A DNA stretch of 64,000 bases from contig CM060985.1 of NCBI GenBank assembly GCA_030765065.1, positions 178,066,096-178,130,095 on the forward strand, read 5' to 3'. The translations under genes and the position numbers were made by a program. This document shows positions 11,040 to 22,704 of the stretch, one piece after another. The notes beneath the pieces were generated by a model. The model worked only from the letters and a program-made list of their open reading frames with translations, had not been told where the DNA came from and ran no database searches. This stretch comes from Deroplatys truncata (lineage: Eukaryota > Arthropoda > Insecta > Mantodea > Mantidae). Positions within the stretch are counted from its first letter, which is position 1; each line of letters starts with the position of its first letter.

Positions 11040-12286
11040 CACTATGTGATCAAAAGTATCTAGACACCCCCACAAACATACGTTTTTCACCTTAGGTGCA
11101 TTGTGCTGCCACCTACTGCCTGTTACTCATTATCAGTGACCTCAGTAGTCACTATACATCGTGAAACAGCAGAATGGGGCGCTCCGTGGAACTCACGGAC
11201 TTCAAACGTGGTCAGGTGATTGGGTATCACTTGTGTCAGAAGTCTATACGCGACATTTCCACACTCCTAAACATCCCTAGGTCCACTGTTTCTGATGTGA
11301 TAGTGAAGTGGAAACGTGAAGGGACATGTACGGCACAAAAGCGTACAGGCCAACCTCATCTGTTGACTGACAGAGACCGCCGACATTTGAAGAGGGTCGT
11401 AAAGAGTAATAGGCAGACATCTATCCAGACCATCCAACAGGAATTCCAAACTGCATCAGGATCCACACCAAGTACTATGGCACTTAGGCGTGAGGTGAGA
11501 AACCTTGGATTCCATGGTCGAGCGGCTGCTCATAAGCCACTCATCACGCAGGAAAGTGCCAAACGACGCCTCGCTTGGTGTAAGGAGCGTCAACATTACA
11601 CGATTGAACAGTGGCAAAACGTCGTGTGGAGTGATGAGTCATGGTACACAATGTCGTGATCCGATGGCAGGGTATGGGTATGGCGAATGCCCGGTGAACG
11701 TCATCTGTCAGCGTGTGTAGTGCCAACAGTGAAATTCCGAGGTGGTGGTGTTATGGTGTGGTCGTGTTTTACCTGGATTGGGCTTGCACCCGTTGTTATT
11801 TTGCGTGGCACGATCATATCACAGACATACATTGATATTTTAAGCACCTTCTTGCCTTCCACTGTTGAAGTGCAATTCGGGGATGGTGATTGCATCTTTC
11901 AACACGATCGAGTACCTCTTCATACTTCACGGGCTTGGCGGAGTGGTTAAACGACAATAACATCCCTGTAATGGACTGTCCTGCACAGAGTCCTGACTTG
12001 AATCCTATAGAACACTTTTGGGATGTTTTGGAACGCCGACTTCGTGCCAGGCCTCACCGACCTACATCGATACCTCTCCTCAGTTCCGCACTCCGTGAAG
12101 AATGGGCTGCCATTCTCCAAGAAACCTTCCAGCACCTGATTGAAAGTATGCCTGCGAGAGTGAACGCTGTCATCAAGGCTAAGGGTGGGCCAACACCATA
12201 TTGACTTCCAGCATTACCGATGGAGGGCGCCACGAACTTGTACGTCATTTTCAGTCAGGTGTCCGGATACCTTTGATCACATAGTG
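11040..12286 (+). mobile_element. Tc1-like transposon with intact TIRs
   Basis: 1,247 bp, flanked by TA on both sides (11038-11039 and 12287-12288). The left end CACTATGTGATCAAAAGTAT and right end inverse CACTATGTGATCAAAGGTAT match over about 29 bp with few differences. It sits in a short TATG-rich tract that looks like the 3' tail of the minus-strand LINE to its right. It encodes one transposase (see 11174-12204). By its low number of lesions it is among the youngest elements here. Confidence 0.92.
11174..12204 (+). pseudogene. Tc1 transposase, DD34E, nearly intact
   Basis: About 343 codons, the normal Tc1 length. Residues 1-110 form the paired-like HTH (ELTDFKRGQVIGYHLCQKS; IPRSTVSDVIVKWKREG). 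The first catalytic D is in VVWSDES near residue 155, the second in the decayed HDRVPLHTS (usually QDNAPCHTS), and the E in LNPIEHFWDVLERR. The C-terminus SMPARVNAVIKAKGGPTPY is typical. Two lesions are visible: a TGA at 11657-11659 just after the first D, and a frameshift near 11930 between the second D and the SPDLNP motif. The start at 11174 gives the family MGRSVEL-type N-terminus. Confidence 0.9.
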
Positions 12287-13082
12287 TATGTAATTATTCA
12301 CTGCCAATGGATATTACCCAGTGGCAGGGTTAAATATAACAAATAATATTACAAAAATTAGTACACAAATAATAATTGAACAATAAACAATAATGTGAAT
12401 AACTTTCTATCAACAATCATATTATTGTTTCTACCAGGGTAACGTATCAACTAAACGTATTGAAATTATTAATTACTTTACTGTTTACATTTTTCAATGA
12501 CCTATCCAGTCGGTATAGGTAGTAAATTTATCATTAGTATACACAAAAACTATATGAATTTTTAAATATACCTCTAAGTAACTTTTATAATTATAAAATA
12601 ATTTTAATTGGTTGATCAACATTTATTCTGTCCTGATTTTTTCTAAATTTTCTCACGGACAGGACTGTCCTGAAAGGCTATTATAGGCAATTCGTTCCAT
12701 TCTTCAATGGTTCTACTAACAAAAGAGAATTTTCCTACGTCAGGTCTGTGGCTACTTTCGTAATACCTCGGGTTCTCCAATCTTTTACTAACGCCCACCC
12801 ATGCATGTAACCAGCATAAGCTTTAATAATGTACATAACCAATGCCTCTTATGCTGAACTTTTAAAACCTCCATTGAATCCCTTCTCCTTTTGCAGGCCT
12901 AAATACTTACCTCTTTTTATGAATTTTATAGCCCTTCCCTTTATATTTTCTAACGAATCAATTTGATTAATTCTGTACGCGGCACAACATTCTGCTCCAT
13001 ATTCCAAAACCGGACGCAACTTCCGTAAAATTCGCACTCCCTTTTGTAGTATCCTCATTAAGAAAATAATGTTTTTCACAAT

Positions 13083-13320
13083 CGTCCTCGGTGGTGTAGT
13101 TGTTACCATACTGACCTCTAGTTCTCGATTTCGCGGGTTCAGACTGGGCGTAAAAATCATTAGCATGGCCTCCTTCGGAAGGGAAGTAAAGCCGGTTGTC
13201 CCGTGTCATAGATTTATGGCACGTAAAGGAACTCAAGTTTTTGAGCAAAATTACGGGTATTTCACGGCCGGTATAGAATAGGTCGCTAAGGATCATGGCA
13301 GTTAAACAGCGTCCATAAGT
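13083..13320 (+). repeat. tRNA-derived SINE, family V, copy 1
   Basis: The tRNA-like head GTCCTCGGTGGTGTAGTTGT has box A (GGTGTAGTTGTTA) and box B (GCGGGTTCAGACT) about 40 bp apart. The body shared by all three copies includes TCCTTCGGAAGGGAAGTAAA and TCATAGATTTATGGCACGTA and ends near AGCGTCCATAA. Other copies are at 28436-28674 (minus) and 54863-55110. It is inserted in the LINE between the SRKSW and MRILQKG coding segments. Confidence 0.85.
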
Positions 13321-13391
13321 TTCTATGTTATCCACGATTTCCTAGATGCAGAATTTACCTGGTCGTCACATCCGGCGTTATTCGACAAGTA

Positions 13392-13392
<1 letters not shown>

Positions 13393-13453
<61 letters not shown>
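13393..13453. repeat. (AC)n microsatellite
   Basis: An uninterrupted run of about 30 AC units. Long VCVCVC and THTHTH open frames across it are artefacts. Confidence 0.97.
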
Positions 13454-13455
<2 letters not shown>

Positions 13456-13792
13456 TATTTGCAGCTGCCCACCTGCGGAATGTTTACCCCGCCCATGTGA
13501 AAGTTATGTAGAATTTCCCCCTTTAGATCTGATAAATGCCATGCACTTAGTTTTCTTAGCATTCGTTGTTATTTTATTTGCAAAGCCGAATTATTTGTTT
13601 CATTTAAAAAACCCTGCAGCGCGGATTCATCTACAATATTCCGAATTTTATTCTAAATAATACAATCACCGCAAAACAGTCTTACCTGGCATTTAATAAT
13701 TATAGTTATATTACGAGCAAGAATATGAAAAGGCAGCTGACCCATACAGAGCCTTGGGATACACCCAAGATCACCTTGCCCCTTTCGGATAG

Positions 13793-14652
13793 TTCTTTAC
13801 AGCTCTTGGTGTTTCACAAGGCACATCAAATTGGGGGGTATTGAGGGAGGTGGGATGTTATGAAGACACAATACACTGTAAAATAAGAGCAGTGAAGTAC
13901 TGGCTGAGGCTGATGCAGGGGGATAACTCCACACTACGATCCAAATGTTATAAATACCAGCGAGAAAACCTGTCTCCTAAGTTTTGGGCAGCCGATTTGG
14001 AAAGGGGTTTGAGGAGAATAGGAATGGGGTCAGTATGGCAAAGAGCTGAAACAAATGACAAAAACATATGGAAAGATGTCCAAGAAGACTAAGAGACATC
14101 AACCAACAGGAAATAGAATCGGATTGTAAAATTGAGCCTTCCTTAAATCCAGCAAATGAAATAAAATTGACTTCGGATAAACAGGCATATATACTAAACT
14201 TAGAAAGAAAGGAAATATCAGGAATGGCATGGTTTAGCCTGGAGGGCACAGAAAATGACTGACGATTCTGGCAGGAGAATCTGCCCATTCTGTGATTTGG
14301 ATAAGGACTGGGTACATATTTTGGCGGAATGTGCACAGTGGGAGAACCAGCGAACAATTAAACTCAAAGAAAAATTCTTAAGTCCGTCAAGAAAAATATT
14401 GGCATGTTGGGAGCTACTGGTTGACCAGATAAACCGACAAAACATGGGAAATTTCTTGCGAATTAGTGCGCGAATATGGATCAAATTTGTTCAGTTAGAC
14501 AAAGGTAATGTATCTCCATTTTCCTTTTTGTTGTTTTTTTCTGTTATTTACTGTCACCATACCTGTATCTTAAATATACATGTACGGTCAACGATCCATG
14601 CACTAAATTCTTGTGTAATAACTTCAATAGCCAATAAAGATAGTTTATCGAT
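13793..14652 (+). mobile_element. LINE 3' fragment, family T copy 1 (TATC tail)
   Basis: The C-terminal part of a non-LTR pol: LGVSQGTSNWGVLREVGCYE, KYWLRLMQGDNSTLR, then the zinc-knuckle-like CPFCDLDKDWVHILAECAQW (14281-14340). The 3' UTR ends at AATAAAGATAGTTTATCGATC. Homologous ends lie at 32036 and 37115. It is inserted in the minus-strand LINE between the WVKMF and GVSQGS coding segments. RT domain absent: the copy is 5' truncated, as usual for LINEs. Confidence 0.85.
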
Positions 14653-15185
14653 CTACTTTTACCCCTTGTGATCTCCCCTCCAAAACATTTTAACCCATAA
14701 AACTACGAGTTTATCAATTCCCGTACTAGTTAACTTCCGGTTAAATAAATTATGCGGCACTACATCAAAACTTTTAGAAAAGTCTATCACCACTGCATCT
14801 TCCTTCTCTATTTACCTCATTTGCTAATTCTTGAAATAATGAAGTTATTTGACCTTCGCAAGAGTACCCGTGTCTAAACCCATGTTCCACTGTCAGGAAC
14901 CACTTTTTGTATTCTAACTCCTCCCGTATATATTCTGCAATAAAGTGCGCCATAAATTTACACACTGTTGAAATTAGACTAACTGGTCGATAATTATTTA
15001 TTTGCTTTATTGCCCCTTTATAAATCGGAACAACAACAGTTTTCCAAACTTCTGATAAGGCACTATTGTTAAGTGACATGTTGAACAAAACAGTTAGGTA
15101 GAAAATTATGGTTTCTCCCCAACCTTGAATGTTTCGGTAGATACGTTATCGGACTCCCTCGATATTCGATTTTGCAACATCTTGG

Positions 15186-15312
15186 TCCTTTTATGCAATT
15201 AATCCCTGAAACAATTGTTACATGTGACCAAAATTGGGTGTATCACCGCAAGCCTGACACCTCCAAACAGTGGTTCGATACCCGTCAGCCTGTAAAAGTT
15301 GTCTTTAAAAAA
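15186..15312 (+). mobile_element. mariner, piece 2 of 3 (first catalytic aspartate)
   Basis: Encodes IVTCDQNWVYHRKPD then TSKQWFDTRQPVKVVFKK, the mariner segment around the first catalytic D. It follows the HTH piece at 10617-11037 in family order and is followed in order by the piece at 17583. The right edge at 15312 is an A-run where family H copy 5 is inserted. Confidence 0.85.
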
Positions 15313-16156
15313 ATCTGATGTGTTACACTCACATGACTTTCCCTACTCTTGTACAAACTATTTTTACAAACGCTTATTCTCCATATGCTTCATGTTAATC
15401 AAGATGTTAATCTTATTGCTAATTTTCTTGTAGATGCAAGGGGAATATGGTAGGCTTTAAGCAATAGTCAAATATATTAAAAGCTGCTTGCTATGTGGAG
15501 TATTCCATTCTCTTTGCATTACCACGACAAAAAAACTGAATAACGAATTCCCATTTGAGAAAAAGTATAAATATTGTAAAATTTAAGGGAATAACAAGCA
15601 ATATCTTGAAAATGGTTCACTCAACAACAAAAAATGTTTATGACATAAATTGCGTATTTTAACGCGATCTACATTTTTTGTGTAGTAAACTTTTGTCTAT
15701 CTCTTATGCTTTACCAGTTATGCAAAAGTCGTTCACAATGAAGAATACTTTTGGTGACATTCCCAGAAAATTCAAGATACACATTTTATTTTTCGTGAAA
15801 ATATCTTAAACATATGATATTTTAATCAAAATCGTTAGAGCCATTTTTGAGAAAATTAAAATTTTCGAAAAATGTTCCATGCAAAGGGTAATCTGTGGTC
15901 GGGGGATTTTCTTGAGATTATTCGTGTCGCATCTATGGAAGATACTGAACATAAATACCAAGTTTGGTGTTTATCCGACTGTTCGTCTCTGAGCTATTTT
16001 GCTCAAAGTCACACACACACACACGGACATGTTTCCAAAAATGCTTTTTTGGGATTCAGAGTGTCTCAAAAATATGTAATTCCGGTGAAATCTCGGTATC
16101 GAATTTTTTAGTGGAATGCAATACTTCCCCTACTTACTATACGTAGTAGAGAAAGT
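15313..16156 (-). mobile_element. family H copy 5, full length
   Basis: 844 bp from ATCTGATGTGTTACACTCAC to GTAGTAGAGAAAGT, flanked by A on both sides (T/T in element orientation). It contains the CA tract at 16010-16023 and the recurrent 79-codon frame at 15872-16111 starting MFHAKGNLWSGDF. It is inserted in the mariner immediately after the VVFKK codons. Confidence 0.9.
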
Positions 16157-16161
16157 ACCAT

Positions 16162-17582
16162 ATCTGATGTGTTACACTCACATGACTTTCTCTGCTCTTG
16201 TACAAACTATTTTTACAAACGCTTATTCTCCATATGCTTCATGTTAATCGAGATGTTAATCTTATTGCTAATTTTCTTGTAGGTGCAAGGGGAATATGGT
16301 AGGCTTTAAGCGATAGTCAAATATTTTAGGAACTGGTTGCTATGTGGCGCATATCATTCTCTTTGTATGTCGAGGACATAAAAAATCAATAACGAATTCT
16401 CATTTGAGAAAACGTATAAGTATTGGATAGTTTAAGGGAATAAGAAGCAATATCTCGAAAATGGTTCGCTCAACAAAAAAATGTATGTGACATAAATTGT
16501 GTATTTTAACGCGATCTAAATTTTTTGTGTAGTAAAATGTTGTCTATCTCTTATGGTTTACCAGTTATACAAAAGTCTTTCACAGACACACATACGGACA
16601 TGTTTCCAAAAGTGGTTTTTATTACTTTCTCTACTACGTATACTAAGTAGGGGAAGTATTGCATTCCACCCAAAAATTCGATACCGAGATTTCACCGGAA
16701 ATATATGTTTTGAGATCTCCTGAATCCAAAAAAGCATTTTTGGAAACATGTCCGTGTGTGTGTGTGTGTGTGTGTGTGTCGGTGAACAGCATAACTCAAA
16801 AACGAACAGTCGGATAAGCACCAAACTTGGTATTTAGGTTCAGTATCTTCCAGATATGCGACACGAAGGTTTTCAAGAAAATCCCCCGAATCCAGACTAC
16901 CCTTTACATGGAAAATTTTTCGAAAATGTTAATTTTCTCAAAAATGGCTCTAAGGATTTTCATGAAAATATCATATGTTTAAGATAATGTCATGAAAAAT
17001 GAAATGTATGTCTCGAATTTTCTGGAAATGTCTCCAAAAGTATTCTTCATTGTGAACGCCTTTTGCATAACTGGTAAACCATAAGAGATAGACAAAATTT
17101 TACTACACAAAAATGTAGATCGCTTTAAAATACACAACTTATGTCATATACATTTCTTTTGTTGAGTGAACCGTTTTCGAGATATTGCTTGTTATTTCCT
17201 TAAATTTTCCAATACTTATACTTTTTCTCAAATACGTTATTCATTTTTTTATGTCCTGACATGCAAAGAGAATGGAATGCGCCACATGGCAACCAGCGTT
17301 AAAATATTTGACTATCGCTTAAAAGCTACCATATTTCCCTTGCATCTACAAGAAAATGAGCAATAAGATTGACATCTCGATATCTCGATTAACATGAAGC
17401 ATATGGAGAATAGGCGTTTGTAAAATTAGATTGTACAAGAGTAGAGAAAGTCATGTGAGTGTAACACGTCAGATTTTTTTACTTAGTGTGTCTCAAAACA
17501 TGTATTTCCGGTGAAATCTCGGTATCGAGTTTTTGGGTGGAATACAATACTTGCTCTACTTACTATACGTAGTAGAGAAAGT
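16162..17582 (-). mobile_element. family H copy 6, split by copy 7
   Basis: The part from ATCTGATGTG to 16621 and the terminal part 17481-17582 (GTGTCTCAAAACATG to AGTAGAGAAAGT) are in register with other copies once copy 7 is removed. The left part also has an internal deletion that removes most of the coding-like block around 16585. The right end abuts mariner piece 3. Confidence 0.85.
16624..17474 (+). mobile_element. family H copy 7, full length, nested in copy 6
   Basis: 851 bp from ACTTTCTCTACTACG to GTGTAACACGTCAGAT, bounded by T on both sides. Because it lies inside a known sequence (copy 6), it fixes both ends of the family. It shows the 12-bp terminal repeat at 16624 and its inverse at about 17440, followed by the hairpin ATGTG-N7-CACGT. 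Confidence 0.92.
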
Positions 17583-18090
17583 AAAATTCGGTTTGGCCCC
17601 AAAATAATGCGTACCTGGTGGAATTTTGAAGGTGTGACTCACTGGGAATTTCTTCCAAATGGTGTGCAGTCGATGCGGATCTTTATTCTCAACAACTGGA
17701 ACGAGTTCATCAAGTTTTGAGGCAAGGACATCTGTCATTACTTAATAGAAGAGAGTTCTCTTGCAGTAGGACAACACCTCATACAGCTCAAGGAACAATG
17801 GACAAAATTCAAGAATTAAAGGAATCGAGCTGATACCACATCTAGCATATATCTCTTATACTGCGCCATCAGATCCATGGCCTATTTCCTATGTGGCAAA
17901 AGTTTTGAAAACACTGATACAGTAGAAATAGGTATAAACGAATTATTCGCATCAATATCCAGAAACTGGTACCGCTGCGGGATAGCAAACCTCCTTAAAA
18001 GGTGGTTTATGACTATAGAATCGAATGTTCCTTACTTTGAGATTAGAGTGACATCCCGTAACAAAGCATTTGGAATAAAGTTTTGAGATA
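17583..18090 (+). mobile_element. mariner, piece 3 of 3 (C-terminal catalytic half)
   Basis: Continues the element of 10617 and 15186. It encodes WNFEGVTHWEFLPNG, YSQQLERVHQVL, RTTPHTAQGTMDKIQELKGI, a decayed SPDLAPSDY region (PSDPWPISYVAK), NRNWYRCGI-type words and KRWFMTIESNVPYFE. The second D motif (normally QDNARPHTA) reads CSRTTPHTA, so the aspartate is lost. Several frame changes. The 3' TIR is not recognisable. Confidence 0.8.
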
Positions 18091-18570
18091 TTATCTATAT
18101 TAGTTGAGCCTTTACTTGAGTACAAATCGTAGAGAAACCCTTCCATAGAAGCGGTATTCAAACCACCCCTTCATTTCAAACCGATTATAACAAAATTCAT
18201 TGTATGCTATGTGTGTCCTTGAATTGTTTTATAGGTCAGTCACATAGAGAACAGATACGATGTGTTGAGTCAAACGTTGGTGATCTGAAAGTAGAAACCT
18301 TACGGATGGAATAAAACTATTACGATCAAGAGGAATGTACCACTTTTTATGCACGTGACTGTACACACGTCCCGTTTTAGTTCCTGCTGTGTCATAATGG
18401 AAACAACCTACAAGCGTATAACGATCCCACCTCTGTTTCATATCAGGTGTGCAAACTATTGGAGGCCTGCCACAATGTGCATTTTGTGGTGCTAGGGATG
18501 CTGTTGCCGAAACATGCTGGAGCAGTGTAACGAATATCCTTGCAGTTGTGGTCCCCATTGCTTTCTGTAA
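18091..18570 (-). other. unrecognised minus-strand open frame, no family assigned
   Basis: A 142-codon frame at 18229-18657 includes RIFVTLLQHVSATASLAP, CGRPPIVCTPDMKQRWDRY and SDHQRLTQHIVSVLYV. Its first 30 codons lie in family H sequence, so only about 110 codons are independent. It is richer in GC than its neighbours. I cannot match it to a family; a decayed transposase or a retroelement accessory frame is possible. Confidence 0.3.
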
Positions 18571-18573
18571 GCA

Positions 18574-18630
18574 GAGATTGTATTGCATTTCACCCAGAAA
18601 TTCGATACCGAGATATTCCAGAAAATACTT
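18574..18630 (+). mobile_element. family H terminal fragment
   Basis: ATTCGATACCGAGATATTCC and its flanks match the block just inside the plus end of family H. It is cut on both sides. Confidence 0.6.
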
Positions 18631-18660
18631 ACTTTCAGACTTCCTAATGTTTAGCAAAAA

Positions 18661-19508
18661 AATCTGATGTGTTGCACTTATATATGACTTTCTCTACTCT
18701 CGTACAAACATATTTTTACAAACGCTTATTCTCCATCTACTTCATGTTAATCAAGATAAAAATTTGTAGAAACTATCTTATTGGTAATTTTCTTATAGAT
18801 GCAAGGGGAATATGGTAGGCTTTAAGTGATAGTCAAATGTTATAAGAGCTGGTTGCTACGTGAATCATTCCATTCTCTTTGCATGTCCACGACATAAAAC
18901 AACGAATAACGAATTCTCATTTGAGAAAAAGTATAATTATTGGAAAATTCAAACAAATAACCATGATTATCTCGGAAATGGATCACTCGACAAAAAAGAT
19001 GTATATGACATACACTGTGTATTTTAACGAGATCTACATTTTGCAAGTTGTAAAACTTTGTGTAACTCTTATGGTTTACCAGTTGTGCAAAATCCATTCA
19101 GAATGAATGGGGGCATTCCCAGAAAATTCTTTATATACATTTCATTTGCCATGGAAATAAACATATGATACTTTAAGCAAAATCGTTAGGACCATTTTTG
19201 AGAAAATAAATTTTTTTGTAAACTGTTCAATGTATAGGTTAGTCTGGAGTGTTGGGATTTTGTTGAAAATGTTAGTGTCGCACGTTTAAAAGATGATGAA
19301 CCTAAATATTAAGTTTGGTATTTACTCGACTTTCGTTTTTGAGTTATACTACTCACAGACATACAAACAGACACATGGAAGTTTTTATAAAAATTATTTT
19401 TATTTTTGGATTCGGGGCCCCTCATAACATGCATTTCCGGTGTAATCTCGGTATCGAATTTTTGGGTGGAATGCAATACTTCCCCTACTTCCTATACGTA
19501 GAGAAAGT
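18661..19508 (-). mobile_element. family H copy 8, full length
   Basis: 848 bp from ATCTGATGTGTTGCACTTAT to GTAGAGAAAGT. A on both outer sides. The hairpin partner GTGCAAC is changed in this copy. Diverged but complete. Confidence 0.88.
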
Positions 19509-20055
19509 AAAAACAGTTAAGATAATATATCAACCTGATTTTCTCTGTGAATGTTAAACGATCGGTCGCTTACGATGTTTTGTCAGCATTCAAGATGCAT
19601 ATGGACACATATTCCCCAGCTTACTATACGTAACTGGCAGAGAAAGTTGAAAGGAAACAGCGAGGAATATAATCGAGAGAGAAGTAAAGTCAGTTATCGT
19701 ATACACTGATACAGGGATCACTTACTGCAGTGTAATAGGTGTATCCTTCGTTTGACTTTTGCGGTGTGAATGTGTGTATGTTGTAAAGCAGAACGCCCAC
19801 CGTTCTTAGTTTTCCTCGTATGCGATTGTTCCGCTCTAGTTGTAGTCCTCTGGGTGTGACAGTCGGATTTAGTTCCTGTTTCTGACACTAGCTCTAGGCA
19901 TTCCATTAGATTCAGCTGAATGCCCTCAGGGACCACTCTCTTAATCCTACGAGTTTACCCAGGTTTGAGATGCCATTCAAAATATGCAGCAGCACTACTT
20001 TAAAATACACTGCACCTTCCCTCGCGACACATTAAGTGATATGCCTTTCAAGGTA
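19509..20055. other. no gene recognised; small family H end at 19611-19648
   Basis: A 38-bp remnant, ATTCCCCAGCTTACTATACG with a following AGAGAAAGT, is the plus-end terminus of family H with a small insertion. The rest, including a 72-codon minus frame at 19718-19936, is unrecognised. Confidence 0.4.
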
Positions 20056-22345
20056 AGCTTATAGGCCTAATACCTAAGATAACTTACTGTTATAACTTTC
20101 TATCTGATAAATGATTCGCTAAGACAGGGCATATTTCCACACTGCTTAAAAATCCGCATTGTTACACCGATACACAAAAAAGGCTACAAAAGGAGTATGC
20201 GAAACTATAGACCAATGCATCACACTCCTGTAACTGCAAAATTAATTTAAAAACACCAATGGAAAGAATCAACGCTTTTTTAGAAAAACAATGTTCTCAG
20301 TGACCTTCAACATCGTTTTCGGGCTAAAAGATCAACAATCACTGCGCTGGTAGATTTTGCCCACAATAACGTAAGCAATTTGGATGACAAAAGCAAAGTT
20401 TCCACTATATTCTCGACTTATCTAAGGCGTTCGATTGTGTCCAACATCATATACTGCTATTAATATTAGAAAATTATGGAATTAGTGGGGTTGCTAACAG
20501 ATTAATCTCATCATATCTAAAAGGGCGAATACAATACTCAAAATAAGTTTTAAACAAGAAATTAACACAACAAAATTTGAATCTGTCGCACAAATTGTAA
20601 AACATAGTGTACCACAGGGCTCAGTGCTAGGCCCTTAACTTTTTATACTTTACATAAATGACGTGTATGCTTCAGAAAAATGTAAAATTATAAGTTATAC
20701 TGATGACACCACTACTATGTGTAACGCAAATAATACCTGTGACCTTCAGTCACTAGCTACCAAGGACTCGCTTAGGATAGATAACTTTTCAAAACCTTAA
20801 GCCTCGTGAACAACACTGAAAGGACTAATATAATTAAATTTGAACTAAAAAATCTGATGTGTTACACTCACATGACTTTCTCTACTCTTGTACAAACTAT
20901 TTTTACAAACGCTTATTCTCCATATGCTTCATATTAATCAAGATGTTAATCTTATTACTAATTTTCTTGTAGATGCAAGGGGAATTGCTAAGCTTTAAGC
21001 TACAGTCAAATATTTTAAGAGCTGGTTGCTATGTGGAGTATTCCCTTCTCTTTGCATTACCAGGACAAAAAAAATGAATAACAAATTTGATTAAAGTACA
21101 AATATTGGAAAATTTAAGGGAATAACAAGCAATATATCGAAAATGGCTCACTCAACAAAACAAATGCTATGACATAAATTGTGTACTTTAACGCGATCTA
21201 CATTTCTTGTGTAGTAAAATTGTGTCTATCTCGTATGGTTTACCAGCTATGCAAAAGTCGTTCACAATGAAGAATACTTTTGGAGACATTCCCGAAAATT
21301 CGAGATATACATTTCATTTGTCATGTAAATATCTTAAACATATGATATTTTAATCAAAATCCTTAGAGCCGTTTTTGAGAAAATTAAAATTTTCGAAAAA
21401 TGTTCCATGTAAAGGGTAGTATGGGGTGGGGGGGTTTCTTGAAAACCTTTGTGTCGCATCTCTGCAAGATACTGAACCTAAATAACAAGTTTGGTGTTAA
21501 GCCACCATTTGTTTGTGAGTTATGCTGACACACAGACACACACGGACATGTTTCCAAAAATACTTTTGTTTTTGATTCAGGAGGTCTCAAAACATGTATT
21601 TCCGGTGAAATCTCGGTATCGAATTTTTGTGTGGAATACAATACTTCCCCTACTTACTATACGTAGCAGAGAAAGTAAAAATTAGTAAAGGCCTGTACCT
21701 GTTGAGAGAGTTTGCAAAAATATGTAATAGGAATATTTTCAAAGCTATATACTTTGACTTAATTTATTCGCACATTCAATATGTCATAGAAGTATGGGGT
21801 GGCTGTAGTAATACATTCATCTAGAGGCTTATAGTACTCCAAAAGATATGTACCAGAATAATGTTCAAAATGGGAAAACATGATTCATGTAAGGAAGCCT
21901 TCAAAAAAGGAAAACTGTTTTATTCTAGTTTCTTTGTACATATATAAAGTAATCTGTCTGACGGAACCGCACAAACCTAAAACAAATAGTGAAATACATG
22001 CCTACAACACAAGGTGTAAATTGGACTTGCACCAAAATAGTTATATTTTAAAATCTATAAACAAAGATCTCTTTATATTTTGTTTATATATGCACAGCTC
22101 GACTACCAACTGAAGTAAAATGTGAAACCAGCAGCTTTAGATTTAAACAAACAGAGTGTAAAGAGATATCGTTTATACAATCCTGTAAGATTTTCTTCTT
22201 TGTACTTGACAATTCTTGAAAGAGTCTGTATACAATATTCATACTTTCAACACGTATATTTTCTAAACTGTAATTATATTTTTATCTTTGTACTTGAAAA
22301 TGCTTGAAACTTATAATTGAGTCTATGGGCAATAAACAACAACAG
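20056..22345 (+). mobile_element. LINE (Jockey/CR1-like) RT and C-terminus, split by family H copy 9
   Basis: RT motifs in order on the plus strand: LKIRIVTPIHKKG and RNYRP (20150-20210), FRAKRSTITALVDFAHNN (20310-20370), a KAFDCVQHHIL-type block (20430), VPQGSVLGP (20610), and SYTDDTTTMC, where the usual ADD is TDD (20690-20720). After the family H insert (20852-21676) it resumes with SKGLYLLREFAKICNRNIFK, IYSHIQYVIEVWGGCSN and an IMFKMGKHDSCKEAF block, and ends near GGGCAATAAACAACAACAG. Many frame changes. The 5' half with endonuclease is absent. Confidence 0.85.
20852..21676 (-). mobile_element. family H copy 9, full length, inserted in a LINE
   Basis: 825 bp from ATCTGATGTGTTACACTCAC to GTAGCAGAGAAAGT, A-runs on both outer sides. 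LINE coding sequence continues in family order across it. Confidence 0.9.
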
Positions 22346-22604
22346 TGCACTTATAAAAGCCTAAATGTACACACAGGTGAAAATTTAACAAAATTCTTCA
22401 AAACGTTTACGTTTACTTATAGATCTATTGCAGCAAAACCTGCATAGAATTACAATTGAGCAATAATTTGAAATAAAACTGTTATATGCATATGACATTC
22501 TCCACCCTCTTTTGCTTTTAGTGTGTATACAAATATTCTCACAAGATATAATTTTTCCTCGTCATTAAAATGAAGATAGGCCTTTCCGAAAATAGCTATG
22601 GATT

Positions 22605-22704
22605 AGGACACTTCAAAACATGTATTTATGGTGAAATCTCGGTATATTAAATTTTTGGGTGGAATGCAATACTTCTCCTAGTTACTATACGTAGTAAAGA
22701 AGGT
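22605..22704 (-). mobile_element. family H terminal fragment
   Basis: About 100 bp of the plus-end terminus in minus orientation, ending TACTATACGTAGTAAAGAAG. The rest is missing. Confidence 0.75.

Larger units (their letters stand above)
12289..15185 (-). mobile_element. LINE (Jockey/CR1-like), 5' truncated, with three insertions
   Basis: Minus-strand non-LTR reverse transcriptase in order from the right: WKTVVVPIYKG and NNYRPVSLIS (15050-14970), HGFRHGYSCEGQ, DFSKSFDVVPHNL (14770-14720), an interruption at 13793-14652, then the GVSQGS motif (13750) and FCGDCII in place of the usual FADDxxI (13690), KTKCMAFIRSKG (13560), a CA/TG tract, a SINE at 13083-13320, RPVLEYGAECCAAYRINQID (13010) and VSRTIEEWNELP (12690). 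A stretch to 12289 is 3' UTR. The catalytic YADD-type aspartate pair is damaged. It lies inside a mariner: mariner sequence adjoins it on both sides. Confidence 0.85.

Noticed and set aside
13346-13660. 104-codon frame with a long threonine-histidine run, and its valine-cysteine antisense partner
   Set aside because: Both are produced by the (AC)n microsatellite within a decayed LINE.
15245-15300. Box B-like GGTTCGATACC suggesting another SINE
   Set aside because: The bases are explained by the mariner codons for KQWFDTRQ.
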